Notes: generated from the sequence alone by a model not told the origin. A stretch of 64,000 bases of DNA from Okeanomitos corallinicola TIOX110 (GCF_038050375.1 NZ_CP150886.1:3327318-3391317), one strand, 5' to 3'; shown: positions 28,245-38,432, counted from the stretch's first letter. Numbers and translations: made by a program.

Positions 28245-29558
28245 ATGACTTTAATTACTACTAATTCCCATCAGGGTACTACGATCAAAACCAGCAAAAT
28301 GCAATCAGGAGCAGTCAGCAATAGAGTAATTTTAGGTATAGCTGCCTTCAGCGTAAGTTTTGGTTTAAGTCTTGTCCCTAATTGGGATATTACACAAGCC
28401 TTAATCACAGGTATAATTACCGTATTAGCAACCTATTCAGCCGCCCTATTTGTTGATAAGAGACGCAGAAACTATGAGCTACTTGTTTTAAATTCCCTCC
28501 ATAGAAAAATCCGAGAGCTAGAAGGTTTAAAATATCGAATTGTTAGAGAAATTCAGCAAGTAGAACAGCATAAAATCATTCTCTACACAGAATCACAAAA
28601 TCTACAAAATCAAATTATAGACTCTCGGAATCAAAGAGATAGTATTCATAGAGACTTAGGTAGTTTTGCCGCACAAAAAAAGCAATTAGAAGTAGAGATA
28701 CTTCATCTAAAAACCGAACTAGAACAAATAAATAATAATACCGCAGAACTTAAACAATACTGTTCTGATCTAGCGGCAGAAAAACGCCGTCTAGAAGTTA
28801 ATTGTAACGTCTCCCGTGCCGAAGTAAATCAAACGCAAGCTCAAATTGAAGCCCTTAAACAAGAAAAACAAGAAATTGAAAACAATCTAATTTTATCTAA
28901 TAGACTCAAACCCCAACTAGAAGAAAAACTTCATGAATTACGTGTAGAAGTTGAAACATTAGAGACTAAAATATTTACTCAAACCAACTCGCTACAAGAT
29001 ACTATAAAAAATCAGGAAGTCATAGCAAATAACATCAAAAAATTACAAGAAAATAGACAATTACAAACAGAAGAAATAAACCAATTACAAAATCAAATTT
29101 CCTTACTACAAGATGAGCGAGATTCATTACAAAACGAAGTATGGGAGCTACTACAAAACTTAGAAAATCTAAGTCAAGAACAATCCAACGAATATTTACC
29201 AGAAAATGAAATTGAACTATTTCCCTTTGATGAACTTTTAGAAGTAACAGAACCTCATCAAAACAGTAATGAAAACTTACCCCCAGAATGGAATAAATTT
29301 TTAGATAACGTAGAATCTCATCAAATCAAAATATTAAAAGCCATAGTTCAGCAAGATGATACCAAAGCAGTGCTTAAACAAATTGCAGAAACACAAATAA
29401 CCATGCCAAACCTGCTGATAGATTCTATTAATGAAATAGCTGACAATACCATCGGAGAACTCATCCTAGAAACCAGTGAAGAAACACCAGAAATTTATCC
29501 AGAACATTTGCTAAAAGTGCGAGAAATCATCAAAATTTATGACCAATCAGTAAGGTAA
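28245..29558 (+). CDS. Membrane-anchored coiled-coil protein with TerB-C domain
   Basis: 437 residues. Two hydrophobic segments near the start (about 27-45 and 50-68) are followed by DKRRRNYE and then a long coiled coil (about 75-320; heptads such as LEVEILHLKTELEQI). The C-terminal part, from PPEWNKFLDNVESHQIKIL to EHLLKVREI, looks like a TerB-C domain. Such domains occur in SngA of the Shango phage-defence system. I infer a sensor or scaffold anchored at the membrane. It is followed by a BrxD-like ATPase and a helicase, as in Shango. Confidence 0.6.
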   Translation: MTLITTNSHQGTTIKTSKMQSGAVSNRVILGIAAFSVSFGLSLVPNWDITQALITGIITVLATYSAALFVDKRRRNYELLVLNSLHRKIRELEGLKYRIVREIQQVEQHKIILYTESQNLQNQIIDSRNQRDSIHRDLGSFAAQKKQLEVEILHLKTELEQINNNTAELKQYCSDLAAEKRRLEVNCNVSRAEVNQTQAQIEALKQEKQEIENNLILSNRLKPQLEEKLHELRVEVETLETKIFTQTNSLQDTIKNQEVIANNIKKLQENRQLQTEEINQLQNQISLLQDERDSLQNEVWELLQNLENLSQEQSNEYLPENEIELFPFDELLEVTEPHQNSNENLPPEWNKFLDNVESHQIKILKAIVQQDDTKAVLKQIAETQITMPNLLIDSINEIADNTIGELILETSEETPEIYPEHLLKVREIIKIYDQSVR

Positions 29559-29598
29559 GTCCGCATCCAAATTAGTCAGATTTACTATCACTATAATA

Positions 29599-29627
29599 TT
29601 GAAAATTCGACACATCTGATATACTAT
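29599..29627 (+). promoter_or_regulatory. Promoter of the DUF2791 ATPase gene
   Basis: TTGAAA (29599-29604), a 17-bp spacer and TACTAT (29622-29627) lie 41 bp before the start codon. The ATPase may therefore have its own promoter besides read-through from the TerB-C gene. Confidence 0.45.
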
Positions 29628-29668
29628 TCATCAACAAGATATCTTGACAATCAACTAATATCAGATAC

Positions 29669-30994
29669 ATGACAAAACAAAAAATATCAAAAAAAGTATC
29701 CACCGCTTTAATCAATTCCCTTGGTGCAGGAGTAGTCCCCAGAGTAGGACTAGAACACATAGCAGTAGGTAGAGAAAAAGAACTAAATAGTCTCCTCCAA
29801 AATCTGAATGACATATCAGAAGGTGTAGCCGCATTTAGATTTATAATTGGTAACTATGGTTCAGGTAAAAGCTTCATCTTACAAATGCTACGTAACCGAG
29901 CCATGGAACAAGGATTTGTAGTTGCAGATGCTGACCTATCCACTGGACGCAGACTAGCAGGAAGTCACAACGAAGGGTTAGCAACCTATCGAGAATTAAT
30001 GAGTCATTTAGCTACAAAAACTCGACCTGATGGTGGTGCTTTAGTGGCAATTTTAGAAGGATGGATTAACAAAATTCAACAAGAAGTAGTCAAAGAAACA
30101 GGAATGCGTCCTAACGACGAAGGTTTTGATGAACAAGTAGAAACAAGAATTAGGGAAGTAGTTCACTATATTGAAGACTTAGTACACGGCTTTGATTTTG
30201 GTAATGTCATTATTGCTTATTGGCGTAGTTATCGCTTAGATGATGATGAATTAAAAAATGCCTCTTTGCGCTGGTTAAGAGGAGAATTTAATACTAAAAC
30301 AGAAGCCAGAACAGCTTTAGGAGTGCGGGTAATTATTGATGATGAAACTTGGTATGACTACATTAAATTATTAGCTAAATTTGTCGCTGAAATAGGATAT
30401 AAGGGATTATTAATTTTAGTAGATGAAGCCGTTAATTTATATCAAATTTCTACCACCGTTACCCGTGAGAAAAACTACAATAGATTGCTAGGAATGTTTA
30501 ATGATACCATGCAATGTAAAGCCGAACATTTGGGTATTTTCATAGGTGGAACAAGCCAATTTTTAGAAGACCCAAATAGAGGACTTTTTGCTGACCCAGC
30601 TTGGCGTAGACGTACCAAAGAAAGCCGATTTGTCACCCAAGCCAACACACAAGAATATTTGGGGCCAGTGATTCGACTTAACCCATTATCTACTACAGAA
30701 ATACTTACTCTTTTACAACGCCTCATAGAAATTCATAGTCTTAACTTTGGTTATAAACCAACATTAAATGACAGTAATTTACAAGCATTTATTCAAGAAA
30801 TAACTACTCGTTTAGGTGCAGAAGCATTACTTACACCAGGGGAAATTGTCCGTGATTTTATTAGTATTTTGAATGTTCTTTATCAAAGTTCAGAAATTCA
30901 ATTTAATGAATTAATTCACGGTACTAATTTTAAACCCACCGTTGCTGGTGAAGATAGAAATTTAGATGATAATATCGCAGAATTTAGCCTTTGA
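29669..30994 (+). CDS. DUF2791/BrxD-like P-loop ATPase (SngB-like)
   Basis: A 441-residue ATPase of the family that includes BrxD of BREX systems and SngB of Shango. Walker A is FIIGNYGSGKSF and Walker B is LLILVDEAVNLYQ. The segments ADADLSTGRRL, FIGGTSQFLEDPNRGLF and LRWLRGEF fit the family. Upstream is a TerB-C protein and downstream an Lhr-like helicase, separated by an antisense kinase gene. The PglX, PglZ, BrxC and BrxL genes of BREX are absent, so this is not BREX. I infer a role in anti-phage defence. Confidence 0.78.
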   Translation: MTKQKISKKVSTALINSLGAGVVPRVGLEHIAVGREKELNSLLQNLNDISEGVAAFRFIIGNYGSGKSFILQMLRNRAMEQGFVVADADLSTGRRLAGSHNEGLATYRELMSHLATKTRPDGGALVAILEGWINKIQQEVVKETGMRPNDEGFDEQVETRIREVVHYIEDLVHGFDFGNVIIAYWRSYRLDDDELKNASLRWLRGEFNTKTEARTALGVRVIIDDETWYDYIKLLAKFVAEIGYKGLLILVDEAVNLYQISTTVTREKNYNRLLGMFNDTMQCKAEHLGIFIGGTSQFLEDPNRGLFADPAWRRRTKESRFVTQANTQEYLGPVIRLNPLSTTEILTLLQRLIEIHSLNFGYKPTLNDSNLQAFIQEITTRLGAEALLTPGEIVRDFISILNVLYQSSEIQFNELIHGTNFKPTVAGEDRNLDDNIAEFSL

Positions 30995-31016
30995 TTTACA
31001 GTTGCTTTTCACCTAT

Positions 31017-32426
31017 TTACTCCTGAACAATTGGTAAACCTAACCAGTCACTAAGTTCTTGAGCTAACCAATCAAGTTCTAAGGTACTAATAGAAAACAT
31101 CTTATCCTTACTAGTATGAATTTCATACTTTATTAATCCTGCCCAAATAATTAAATAAGGTTGAGGAGTCATATTATAATATGTGATACTACGTTGTAAA
31201 CGAATAATGTTTTTCCTCGCACTAGGAATTGTCGTATATCTTCTCATCCCAAATAATTCATGAGATAAAGAAATGTATTTCCTATTAATCAAAAGTCTTT
31301 TTCTCCCAAATTTACCCATCAAGACCACAAAAAATAACATAAATATATGAAGTGGAAGTAATAAGGTTGATAAAATACCCAGCAGAGGACCAAAAAATAT
31401 TAGTGTTATATAAATTGGAATCACTGAGATAAAATACCAAATCAACATTACACCCAATTTAGATATTCCTCCTTGGGGGGGAATAATAATTTCAAGAAAC
31501 TCAGTAGTTTGATTAAAAAAAATCTGGCTAGCAAAAGGTTTTTCTAAAGTGAAATCAAAATTATTAATAGGAAGATGAATTTGATTATTTTGTCTTGGTT
31601 GTTGTCTTTGTAAAGCTGCTAATGCTTTATCCGCAGAAGCCATACGTTGACTTAAAATTGGTTGAGTCATTTTTTGCAACCAACTACTAAAATGAGGAGT
31701 AATATTAGCAAATTCTTTAAATTGAATAACTAAATCTTGTTGTGGTAAATCTGCTGGATGTTGACCTGTGACTAAATAAATTAAAGTTGCACCCAAACCA
31801 TAAAGGTCAGAAGCTGGAGTAGCTTTTCCACTAAATTGTTCCGGTGGCATATATCCATAACTACCAACAACAGTCATGGTACTATTAGTTCTGACAATAG
31901 TCTGTACTGAACCAAAATCAACTAAATAAACATCACCAACATTGTTACCAGAACGATTGGTTAATAAGATATTACTAGGTTTGATATCACGATGAATTAC
32001 AGGAGGTTGCTGACTGTGTAAATATTTGAGAATTTCTAGTAAAGCTGTTGCTAATTGTTTAACTTCTTGTTCGTTAAAACTACGTCCTGCTTTTATTTGA
32101 GTTTCTAAAGATTGAGCAGGAATATAGCTTTGCACAAGTGCAAATCCTTTGTAGTTGGGAGCATCTAATTCAAAATAGTCTAAATAGCGGGGAATTGCCG
32201 GATGAGAAATTGATTTTAGGGTTTCTGCTTCCCGTTCAAATAACTTTAAGTCTTCCCATTGAAATTCATCATCAAATGTCAAGAGTTTAACTACAACTAA
32301 TTCCTGTGTTTGTAAATCACGAGTTAGTAATGTCCTGCGTCCAGCTTTTTTCCCTAATTGCTGTTGTACTTCGTAGCGTTCTAATAAAATTTCTTTAGTA
32401 AAATCACCTAAATCTTGTTTTGTCAT
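31017..32426 (-). CDS. Ser/Thr protein kinase, membrane type
   Basis: A Hanks-type kinase of 469 residues. The catalytic loop is HRDIKPSNILL, the DFG segment is VYLVDFGSVQT and the APE-like segment is YGYMPPEQFSG. The glycine loop is weak (LGKKAGRRTLL). A C-terminal region has two hydrophobic helices (about 325-370) and then a basic domain of unknown function. It is on the opposite strand between the BrxD-like ATPase and the helicase, with 22 bp and 93 bp gaps. It may belong to the defence set, since BREX-2 also has a kinase (PglW), but cyanobacteria carry many unrelated kinases of this type. Confidence 0.85.
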   Translation of the reverse strand: MTKQDLGDFTKEILLERYEVQQQLGKKAGRRTLLTRDLQTQELVVVKLLTFDDEFQWEDLKLFEREAETLKSISHPAIPRYLDYFELDAPNYKGFALVQSYIPAQSLETQIKAGRSFNEQEVKQLATALLEILKYLHSQQPPVIHRDIKPSNILLTNRSGNNVGDVYLVDFGSVQTIVRTNSTMTVVGSYGYMPPEQFSGKATPASDLYGLGATLIYLVTGQHPADLPQQDLVIQFKEFANITPHFSSWLQKMTQPILSQRMASADKALAALQRQQPRQNNQIHLPINNFDFTLEKPFASQIFFNQTTEFLEIIIPPQGGISKLGVMLIWYFISVIPIYITLIFFGPLLGILSTLLLPLHIFMLFFVVLMGKFGRKRLLINRKYISLSHELFGMRRYTTIPSARKNIIRLQRSITYYNMTPQPYLIIWAGLIKYEIHTSKDKMFSISTLELDWLAQELSDWLGLPIVQE

Positions 32427-32519
32427 TTTCTTAACCTCACAACTTTGTTAAGTTATCAATTGATTATACCTTGCTAATTATACTCTGCCCGTAATTGTGC
32501 TGTAGTGCAAAACTCCATC

Positions 32520-34694
32520 ATGAACAACAATACATTTTCTCAACTTGCACCGTTTATCCAGGAATATATCTACCTCAATAATTGGACAGAATTAAGACCC
32601 ATACAAACAGCATCTTGTGAAGTTATATTTAACACAGATGCACATTTATTGATTGCTGCTGCTACTGCTGCGGGAAAAACTGAAGCTGCATTTTTACCTG
32701 TTTTAACTTTGTTACATGAAAATCCCATTCAGACTATTGGTGTATTGTATATTAGTCCGATTAAAGCTTTAATTAATGACCAATTCCAACGCCTCAATGA
32801 CTTATTGAAAACCGCAGATATTCCGGTATATTCTTGGCATGGTGATGTATCTCAAAATCGTAAAAACAAACTCTTAAAAAATCCCCAAGGTGTTTTACAA
32901 ATTACGCCAGAATCTTTAGAAAGCTTACTAATTAATAAACATCAAGAACTACCTAGATTATTTGCTGATTTACGATTTATCATCATTGATGAAATTCACG
33001 CTTTTATGGGTTCAGAAAGAGGTTATCAAATTATTTGTCAATTACAAAGATTAGGTAATATAACTAAAGTTCAACCCAGAAGGATTGGATTATCAGCAAC
33101 ACTTGGTGATTATTCTATGGCAGAAAAATGGTTAAGTTTAGGAACAGAAAAGCCAGTAATTACTCCAGAAATAGAAGCAGGAAAACGACAAATTAAATTA
33201 GCATTAGAACATTTTTTTATTAATAAAGATATTGATGAATCAGATTACGAAAAATATATTTTTAACATCACTAAATCCCGTAAATGTTTAATATTTGCTA
33301 ACAACCGCACTCAAACAGAATCTATTATTTCTGATTTACGGAATATAGCCACAAATTCAGGATTCCCAGACATATATCATGTTCATCATGGTAGTATTGC
33401 TGTTAGTTTACGACAAGCTGCGGAAAATGCTATGCGTGAACCTAATCAACCTGCGGTGACAGCTGCAACTTTAACCTTAGAATTAGGCATAGATGTTGGT
33501 TATTTAGAGAGAGTAATTCAATTAGAATCACCCTTATCTGTGGCTAGTTTTTTACAAAGATTAGGACGCAGTGGAAGAAGGGGTGAAGCTGCGGATATGC
33601 GGTTTATTTGTGCTGAAGAAAAACCTTTGTCAGAAGATGATTTACCCAAACAAATACCCTGGCAACTTTTACAATCTATTGCAATTATTCAACTTTATTT
33701 AGAATCACGGTGGATAGAACCAATTCACCCAATTAAATATCCTTTGAGTTTACTTTATCATCAAACCATGAGTATTTTATCTGCAAGGGGAGCAATTTCA
33801 CCTGCGGTTTTAGCTCAAGAAATTTTTAAATTAGCCCCATTTGCTAATATTTCCCAGGATGATTATAAGTTATTACTCAGATATTTAATTGATATTAATC
33901 ATATTCAAAAAACAGAAACTGGTAAATTAATGATTGGTTTAGGTGGAGAAAAAATAGTTAATAAATTTCAGTTTTATGCTGTGTTTGCAGATAATCAAGA
34001 ATATACTGTAAAACAAGGAAATACAGAAATTGGTAGTATTGTTATTCCTCCATCTGTAGGTAATCAATTTGGGTTAGCTGGTAAGAGTTGGGAAGTTTTG
34101 GAAGTTGACTTAAAGAAAAGGGTGATTTTGGTTACACAAGTTGAAGGTAAAGCTAATGGTAAAGATAATATGAATTGGCGTGGTGGAAGTGGTAATATTC
34201 ATGGTCGAATTTTACAAAGAATGCGTCAGGTTTTGTTAGAAGATACAGAATATAGTTATTTACAAAAAAATGCTAAATTGCGTTTGCAGGAAGTGAGGAA
34301 ATTAACTAAAAAAATAGGATTAGATAAACAAAATATCATTCAGTTGGAAAAAAATAAATGTTGTATTTTCCCTTGGATGGGTACGGTAGGTTATCGGACT
34401 TTAGAAAGGTTGATTAATTGTTTTTGTCGAGAGTCGTTAGAAATTAGTAGTATTGGGGGTGTAAATCCCTATTATTTGACTTTAAAAGTAGGTAAGGATA
34501 AGTTTTCTGATATTTATAATGAAATTGTTTCTTTATGTGAGCAGAGAATTAGCGCAGAACACTTAGTTAGTCATGCAGAAGCACCAGAATTACAAAAGTA
34601 TGATCAATTTATTCCTGATGAGTTATTAAGGACAGCTTTTGTGAATGATTACTTGGATATGGAGGAGATGAGAAATCAGGTTTTAAAGTGGTAA
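32520..34694 (+). CDS. Lhr/BrxHI-like DEAD/DEAH helicase (SngC-like)
   Basis: A superfamily 2 helicase of about 724 residues. Motifs: Q-motif region ELRPIQTAS, Walker A ATAAGKTEAAF, IIIDEIHAFMGSERG (DEIH), SATLGD and QRLGRSGRRG. It has the Lhr core without the long Lhr C-terminus, the size of BrxHI and SngC. With the TerB-C protein and the DUF2791 ATPase it completes a Shango-like trio. I favour the ATG at 32520; the frame also has a GTG at 32505. It is divergent from the kinase gene. Confidence 0.82.
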   Translation: MNNNTFSQLAPFIQEYIYLNNWTELRPIQTASCEVIFNTDAHLLIAAATAAGKTEAAFLPVLTLLHENPIQTIGVLYISPIKALINDQFQRLNDLLKTADIPVYSWHGDVSQNRKNKLLKNPQGVLQITPESLESLLINKHQELPRLFADLRFIIIDEIHAFMGSERGYQIICQLQRLGNITKVQPRRIGLSATLGDYSMAEKWLSLGTEKPVITPEIEAGKRQIKLALEHFFINKDIDESDYEKYIFNITKSRKCLIFANNRTQTESIISDLRNIATNSGFPDIYHVHHGSIAVSLRQAAENAMREPNQPAVTAATLTLELGIDVGYLERVIQLESPLSVASFLQRLGRSGRRGEAADMRFICAEEKPLSEDDLPKQIPWQLLQSIAIIQLYLESRWIEPIHPIKYPLSLLYHQTMSILSARGAISPAVLAQEIFKLAPFANISQDDYKLLLRYLIDINHIQKTETGKLMIGLGGEKIVNKFQFYAVFADNQEYTVKQGNTEIGSIVIPPSVGNQFGLAGKSWEVLEVDLKKRVILVTQVEGKANGKDNMNWRGGSGNIHGRILQRMRQVLLEDTEYSYLQKNAKLRLQEVRKLTKKIGLDKQNIIQLEKNKCCIFPWMGTVGYRTLERLINCFCRESLEISSIGGVNPYYLTLKVGKDKFSDIYNEIVSLCEQRISAEHLVSHAEAPELQKYDQFIPDELLRTAFVNDYLDMEEMRNQVLKW

Positions 34695-34865
34695 TTTAGG
34701 CAAAAGTAAAGTTATATTGAAACTAATTAAATATAAATACGCAGATAATTCTAAATTTTTGGTAAAAAATGTTTAATAGTTATCCTATTTCTACGAAAAA
34801 CTCCAAATTTTTCGGTTAACCTATAAATAATACTATTCAAACTATTCAAAATCATCAAAATTACT

Positions 34866-35693
34866 ATGCAAGTCCTCTTGTCTGAACCATTAACTACAGA
34901 AAAAATCACAGTAAAAATTGCGGATTTACCCGCATCATTACAAGGTCTTAAATTGGTACAATTGTCAGATTTTCACTATGATAATTTGCGGTTATCAGAT
35001 CAAATATTAGCACAGGCGATCGCCATCAGCAACCAAGCAAAACCAGATTTAATCTTATTAACAGGTGACTACATCACCACCAGCACAGAACCACTGAAAA
35101 AATTCACTAAACACCTCAAAAATCTACAAAGTAATCACGGTATTTATGCAGTTTTAGGAAACCATGATTCGTATTATCAAAACTCTCGTTCTGAAGTTAC
35201 CAAAGCACTGCAAGATATTGATATTCAAGTATTATGGAATCAAATAGCTTTTCCATTTGGAAAAGATTTACCAATAGTAGGACTAGCAGACTTTTATGCA
35301 AAAGAATTTAACCCCACACCAGTCATGAACCAGCTAGATTCTACAAAACCTTGTCTAGTCTTATCCCATAACCCAGACTCAGCCGAAATCTTAAAAAAAT
35401 GGCGAGTAGATTTACAATTATCTGGTCATACTCATGGTGGACAAATCATTTTTCCTATCCTTGGACCAGCATTAAAAATTTATGAAAACATCACCAAAAT
35501 AATTCCGGAGAAAATACGATATTCTTTACCTTTCTTAGTAGAAGGTAAACCTATTTTCTATCATTGGGAATGGTTACAAGGGTTACATCAAATAGGCAAA
35601 AATCAACTCTATGTAAATCGTGGTTTAGGAACTTATTTCCCAGGACGCTTAGGTTGTCCACCAGAAGTAACTATCATTACGTTACAAAGTTAA
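34866..35693 (+). CDS. Calcineurin-like metallophosphoesterase
   Basis: A 275-residue metallophosphatase with the five metal-binding blocks: LSDFHYD, LLTGDYI, VLGNHDS, LVLSHNPD and LSGHTHGGQ. The domain resembles YkuE/LpxG-type phosphoesterases. There is no clear signal peptide or membrane anchor. It lies 171 bp downstream of the helicase on the same strand and may be a late member of the defence unit or an unrelated enzyme; the substrate is unknown. Confidence 0.85.
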   Translation: MQVLLSEPLTTEKITVKIADLPASLQGLKLVQLSDFHYDNLRLSDQILAQAIAISNQAKPDLILLTGDYITTSTEPLKKFTKHLKNLQSNHGIYAVLGNHDSYYQNSRSEVTKALQDIDIQVLWNQIAFPFGKDLPIVGLADFYAKEFNPTPVMNQLDSTKPCLVLSHNPDSAEILKKWRVDLQLSGHTHGGQIIFPILGPALKIYENITKIIPEKIRYSLPFLVEGKPIFYHWEWLQGLHQIGKNQLYVNRGLGTYFPGRLGCPPEVTIITLQS

Positions 35694-35730
35694 TCAACAA
35701 TACCTTGTCCAAATTGGAAAAAGTATTGAT

Positions 35731-35767
35731 TTGTAGATTGGGTTGAATCATGAAACCCAACAAATGC
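35731..35767 (+). terminator. Dispersed TTGGGTT/AACCCAA hairpin
   Basis: TTGGGTT (35738-35744) and AACCCAA (35754-35760) form a 7-bp stem, extended by ATTTGT/ACAAAT at its foot. It lies 45 bp after the phosphoesterase gene. The same family recurs at 60177-60202. There is no long T run, so termination is a guess. Confidence 0.45.
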
Positions 35768-35825
35768 TTTGGTTTGAACTGTCGCTACAAAAAATGGACA
35801 AAGTATTGAATAAACCAAGTTAATT

Positions 35826-36194
35826 TTATAACTTCCGCATATTATGACTGACAGGATCAAAACCTTGAGAAAACTTTGTACTGTCGTCATAAAAAGCACC
35901 AGCTAAGTTTGCACCATAGAACTTAGTGTAGTGCAGCCTAGCACCACGAAGATTAGCTTCAGAAAGATTAGAACCACATAAATTAGCTCTGGTCAAATTA
36001 GCTCTTGCTAAATTAGCTCTACTTAAATCTGCACCCCAAAGTTTAGCTTTAGCAAGATTAGCTCTACTTAAATCTGCTCCCCATAAGTTGATACCAGGTA
36101 AGTAAGCATCAATCAGTTTTATTCCTACTAAATGAGCAGATAAAAAATATCTCTCTCCTGCGGCATAGCGCCGTTTAATTTCTTCCGCATTCAT
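35826..36194 (-). CDS. Pentapeptide repeat protein
   Basis: A short protein (about 122 residues) starting MNAEEIKRRYAAGERYF, the standard leader of cyanobacterial pentapeptide-repeat proteins, then about twelve A(D/N)LxX repeats such as LWGADLSRANLAKAKL. Such repeats fold into a right-handed beta-helix; the function is unknown. The frame extends 22 codons further up to 36260, but the 36194 start fits the family better. Confidence 0.8.
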   Translation of the reverse strand: MNAEEIKRRYAAGERYFLSAHLVGIKLIDAYLPGINLWGADLSRANLAKAKLWGADLSRANLARANLTRANLCGSNLSEANLRGARLHYTKFYGANLAGAFYDDSTKFSQGFDPVSHNMRKL

Positions 36195-36397
36195 TTGTAT
36201 TTCACTGCCTCTCGCAACTATGAACAGCAAAACAGTGATCCATATCTCTGATTTAACCACAAATCAAATAGAAAAACAGTTATACAGTTATCAAACTCTT
36301 GCCCTTAATCCTGTATTTTCCTATGTCTTCTAGTACCATTAACAACAAATAAATTGATACCAGAAAAATAACTTAAAATCTCTTTATACACGAAAAG

Positions 36398-36427
36398 GTG
36401 CCTGAGTTTTTTGACCTACTCAGGCAC
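36398..36427. terminator. Strong 10-bp hairpin
   Basis: GTGCCTGAGT (36398-36407) and ACTCAGGCAC (36418-36427) form a perfect 10-bp stem with a 10-base loop. It overlaps the end of the open frame described at 36420-36690, so it may be that relic's terminator. Confidence 0.5.
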
Positions 36428-36690
36428 TCCCCCGTATAACTCTATACCATACACTCAGTAATGCAACATTTAAAATCTTTGACATTGCTATAGGGGAAGC
36501 ATTGCCAGGATTACCTGTAACAAACATAAGTGAAGTGGTATCACTCCTTGCATTGAATAAGAATATCTCTTTTAACACTGGATAGGTAGTGTGGAGAGTG
36601 ACACTTTCTCAACTGACACCAGTTAAAAACGATGCAACTGAGATAGTAGCTAACAAGACAACAGCAGACAGTAAAATTTTTCTACTAATT
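36420..36690 (-). pseudogene. Possible decayed gene for a small secreted protein
   Basis: On the minus strand, a frame without ATG, GTG or TTG start begins with a typical signal-peptide sequence (ISRKILLSAVVLLATISVAS) and is cut by TGA at 36611-36609. The same frame then stays open for 62 codons to the next TGA at 36422-36420, where a strong hairpin follows. This looks like a broken gene for a secreted peptide of about 90 residues. It does not match a family I know. The rest of the 36195-36750 gap has no other gene. Confidence 0.3.
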
Positions 36691-36750
36691 GTATAAAAAA
36701 TAAAAGTCTATAAAAACTGATAACTGATTACTGTTAACTAATAATTGAAT

Positions 36751-38292
36751 TTAACCAAAACCTCCTCCTCCTGGGGTTTCAATTACAAAAATATCCCCCG
36801 ACTGCATCTCCACCGTCGCGGTACTACCTACAATTTCCTGAGTACAATTTTCCCGCTGTATCCAGTTCTTTCCTACCTTTCCTGGTTTTCCACCATTTAA
36901 CCCAAAAGGAGGAACAACACGATGGCCAGAAAGGATATTTGCAGTCATCGGTTCTAAAAACTTAATCCGACGAACTACCCCATCACCCCCGGAATATTTA
37001 CCTTTTCCACCACTGTTTTCACGCAAACTAAAACTTTCCACCATTACCGGATAGCGCGTTTCTAAAACTTCAGGATCTGTTAATAAGGAATTAGTCATGT
37101 GAGTATGTACCGTATCCGTACCATCAAAATCAATTCCTGCACCAGAACCACCACAAATAGTTTCATAATATTGATATTTTTGATTACCAAAAGTGAAATT
37201 ATTCATCGTTCCTTGGGAAGCAGACATAACACCCAAAGCACCATATAAAGCATCAACAATAGTTTGGGAAGTTTCCACATTTCCTGCTACCACTGCGGCC
37301 GGATAAATTGGATTTAACATACTACCTTCAGGTATGACAATTTCTAAAGGTTTGAGACAACCAGCATTGAGGGGAATATTATCATTAACCAAAGTTCTAA
37401 ACACATATAAAACTGCTGCTTGAGTTACAGCTTTGGGAGCATTGAAATTACTATTTAATTGTGTAGATGTACCTGTAAAATTTATTTTAGCACTGCGATT
37501 TTCTTTATTTATTTTTACAGAAACTTGAATTTTTGCCCCATTATCCATCTCATAACTAAAAGCACCATCTTTTAAAACATCAATTGCTCTTCTCACAGAT
37601 TCTTCCGCATTATCTTGGACAAACTGCATATAAAGTTGAACTGTTTCTAGTCTATATTGATTAACCATTTTTAACAGTTCTTGCATACCACGATTATTAG
37701 CAGCAATTTGAGCTTTAAAATCTGCTATATTTTGATCAGGGTTACGACTAGGATAGGGATGATTTAATAAATGTTCTCTAACTGATACTTCTTGAAATTC
37801 TCCCTCTTTAACTAAGAGAAAATTATCAAAAATAATTCCTTCTTCTAAGATAGTGGTACTATGGGGAGGCATAGAACCGGGAGTAATACCACCAATATCA
37901 GCTTGGTGTCCACGGGAAGCAACATAAAAAATAATTTGTGTATTTTCTGTATCAAAAATGGGAGTAATAGCAGTAACATCAGGTAAATGAGTTCCCCCAT
38001 TATAGGGATTATTAGAAAGATAAACATTTCCCGGTTTAATAGTTTCCCCCACATCATTAATTAGACTGCGGACACTTTCACTCATAGAACCTAAATGAAC
38101 AGGAATATGAGGAGCATTAGCAACCAATAAACCGCAACTATCAAAAATTGCACAGGAAAAATCTAACCTTTCTTTAATATTCACTGATGCGGCTGTATTT
38201 TGCAGTACAATTCCCATTTGTTCAGCGATAAATTGATAGAGATTTTTGAATATTTCTAAACGAACAGGATCAGGTTGAGAAATAGAAAACAT
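36751..38292 (-). CDS. hyuB: Hydantoinase B/oxoprolinase family subunit
   Basis: A 513-residue HyuB-type protein. Landmarks are [45 protein letters not shown] and GGDGVVRRI near the end. HyuA/HyuB enzymes hydrolyse hydantoins or 5-oxoproline with ATP, releasing N-carbamoyl amino acids or glutamate; the substrate cannot be read from the sequence. It is downstream of hyuA (39283-41382) with a Uma2 gene between them, all on the minus strand. Confidence 0.9.
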   Translation of the reverse strand: MFSISQPDPVRLEIFKNLYQFIAEQMGIVLQNTAASVNIKERLDFSCAIFDSCGLLVANAPHIPVHLGSMSESVRSLINDVGETIKPGNVYLSNNPYNGGTHLPDVTAITPIFDTENTQIIFYVASRGHQADIGGITPGSMPPHSTTILEEGIIFDNFLLVKEGEFQEVSVREHLLNHPYPSRNPDQNIADFKAQIAANNRGMQELLKMVNQYRLETVQLYMQFVQDNAEESVRRAIDVLKDGAFSYEMDNGAKIQVSVKINKENRSAKINFTGTSTQLNSNFNAPKAVTQAAVLYVFRTLVNDNIPLNAGCLKPLEIVIPEGSMLNPIYPAAVVAGNVETSQTIVDALYGALGVMSASQGTMNNFTFGNQKYQYYETICGGSGAGIDFDGTDTVHTHMTNSLLTDPEVLETRYPVMVESFSLRENSGGKGKYSGGDGVVRRIKFLEPMTANILSGHRVVPPFGLNGGKPGKVGKNWIQRENCTQEIVGSTATVEMQSGDIFVIETPGGGGFG

Positions 38293-38330
38293 AACTAATT
38301 TTCCTCCTTAATAAATAATATTTCTTTTAT

Positions 38331-38369
38331 TCTCTTCTCTCTACGCTCTCTGCGTCTGGAGCGGTTCGA
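38331..38369 (-). repeat. Dispersed GCAGAG-type repeat
   Basis: The plus strand reads TCTACGCTCTCTGCGTCTGG, the inverse of the GCAGAG family. It lies between hyuB and the Uma2 gene. Confidence 0.55.
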
Positions 38370-38432
38370 TAAAAAATCATAATATCCCCAACTTCTCAAT
38401 TATCAGAGACAAAAAAGAAGTCAGGAACTTGA

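Noticed and set aside
29669-34694. Complete BREX phage-resistance system
   Set aside because: Only the BrxD-like ATPase and BrxHI-like helicase are present. PglX, PglZ, BrxC and BrxL are missing, and a TerB-C protein is present instead.
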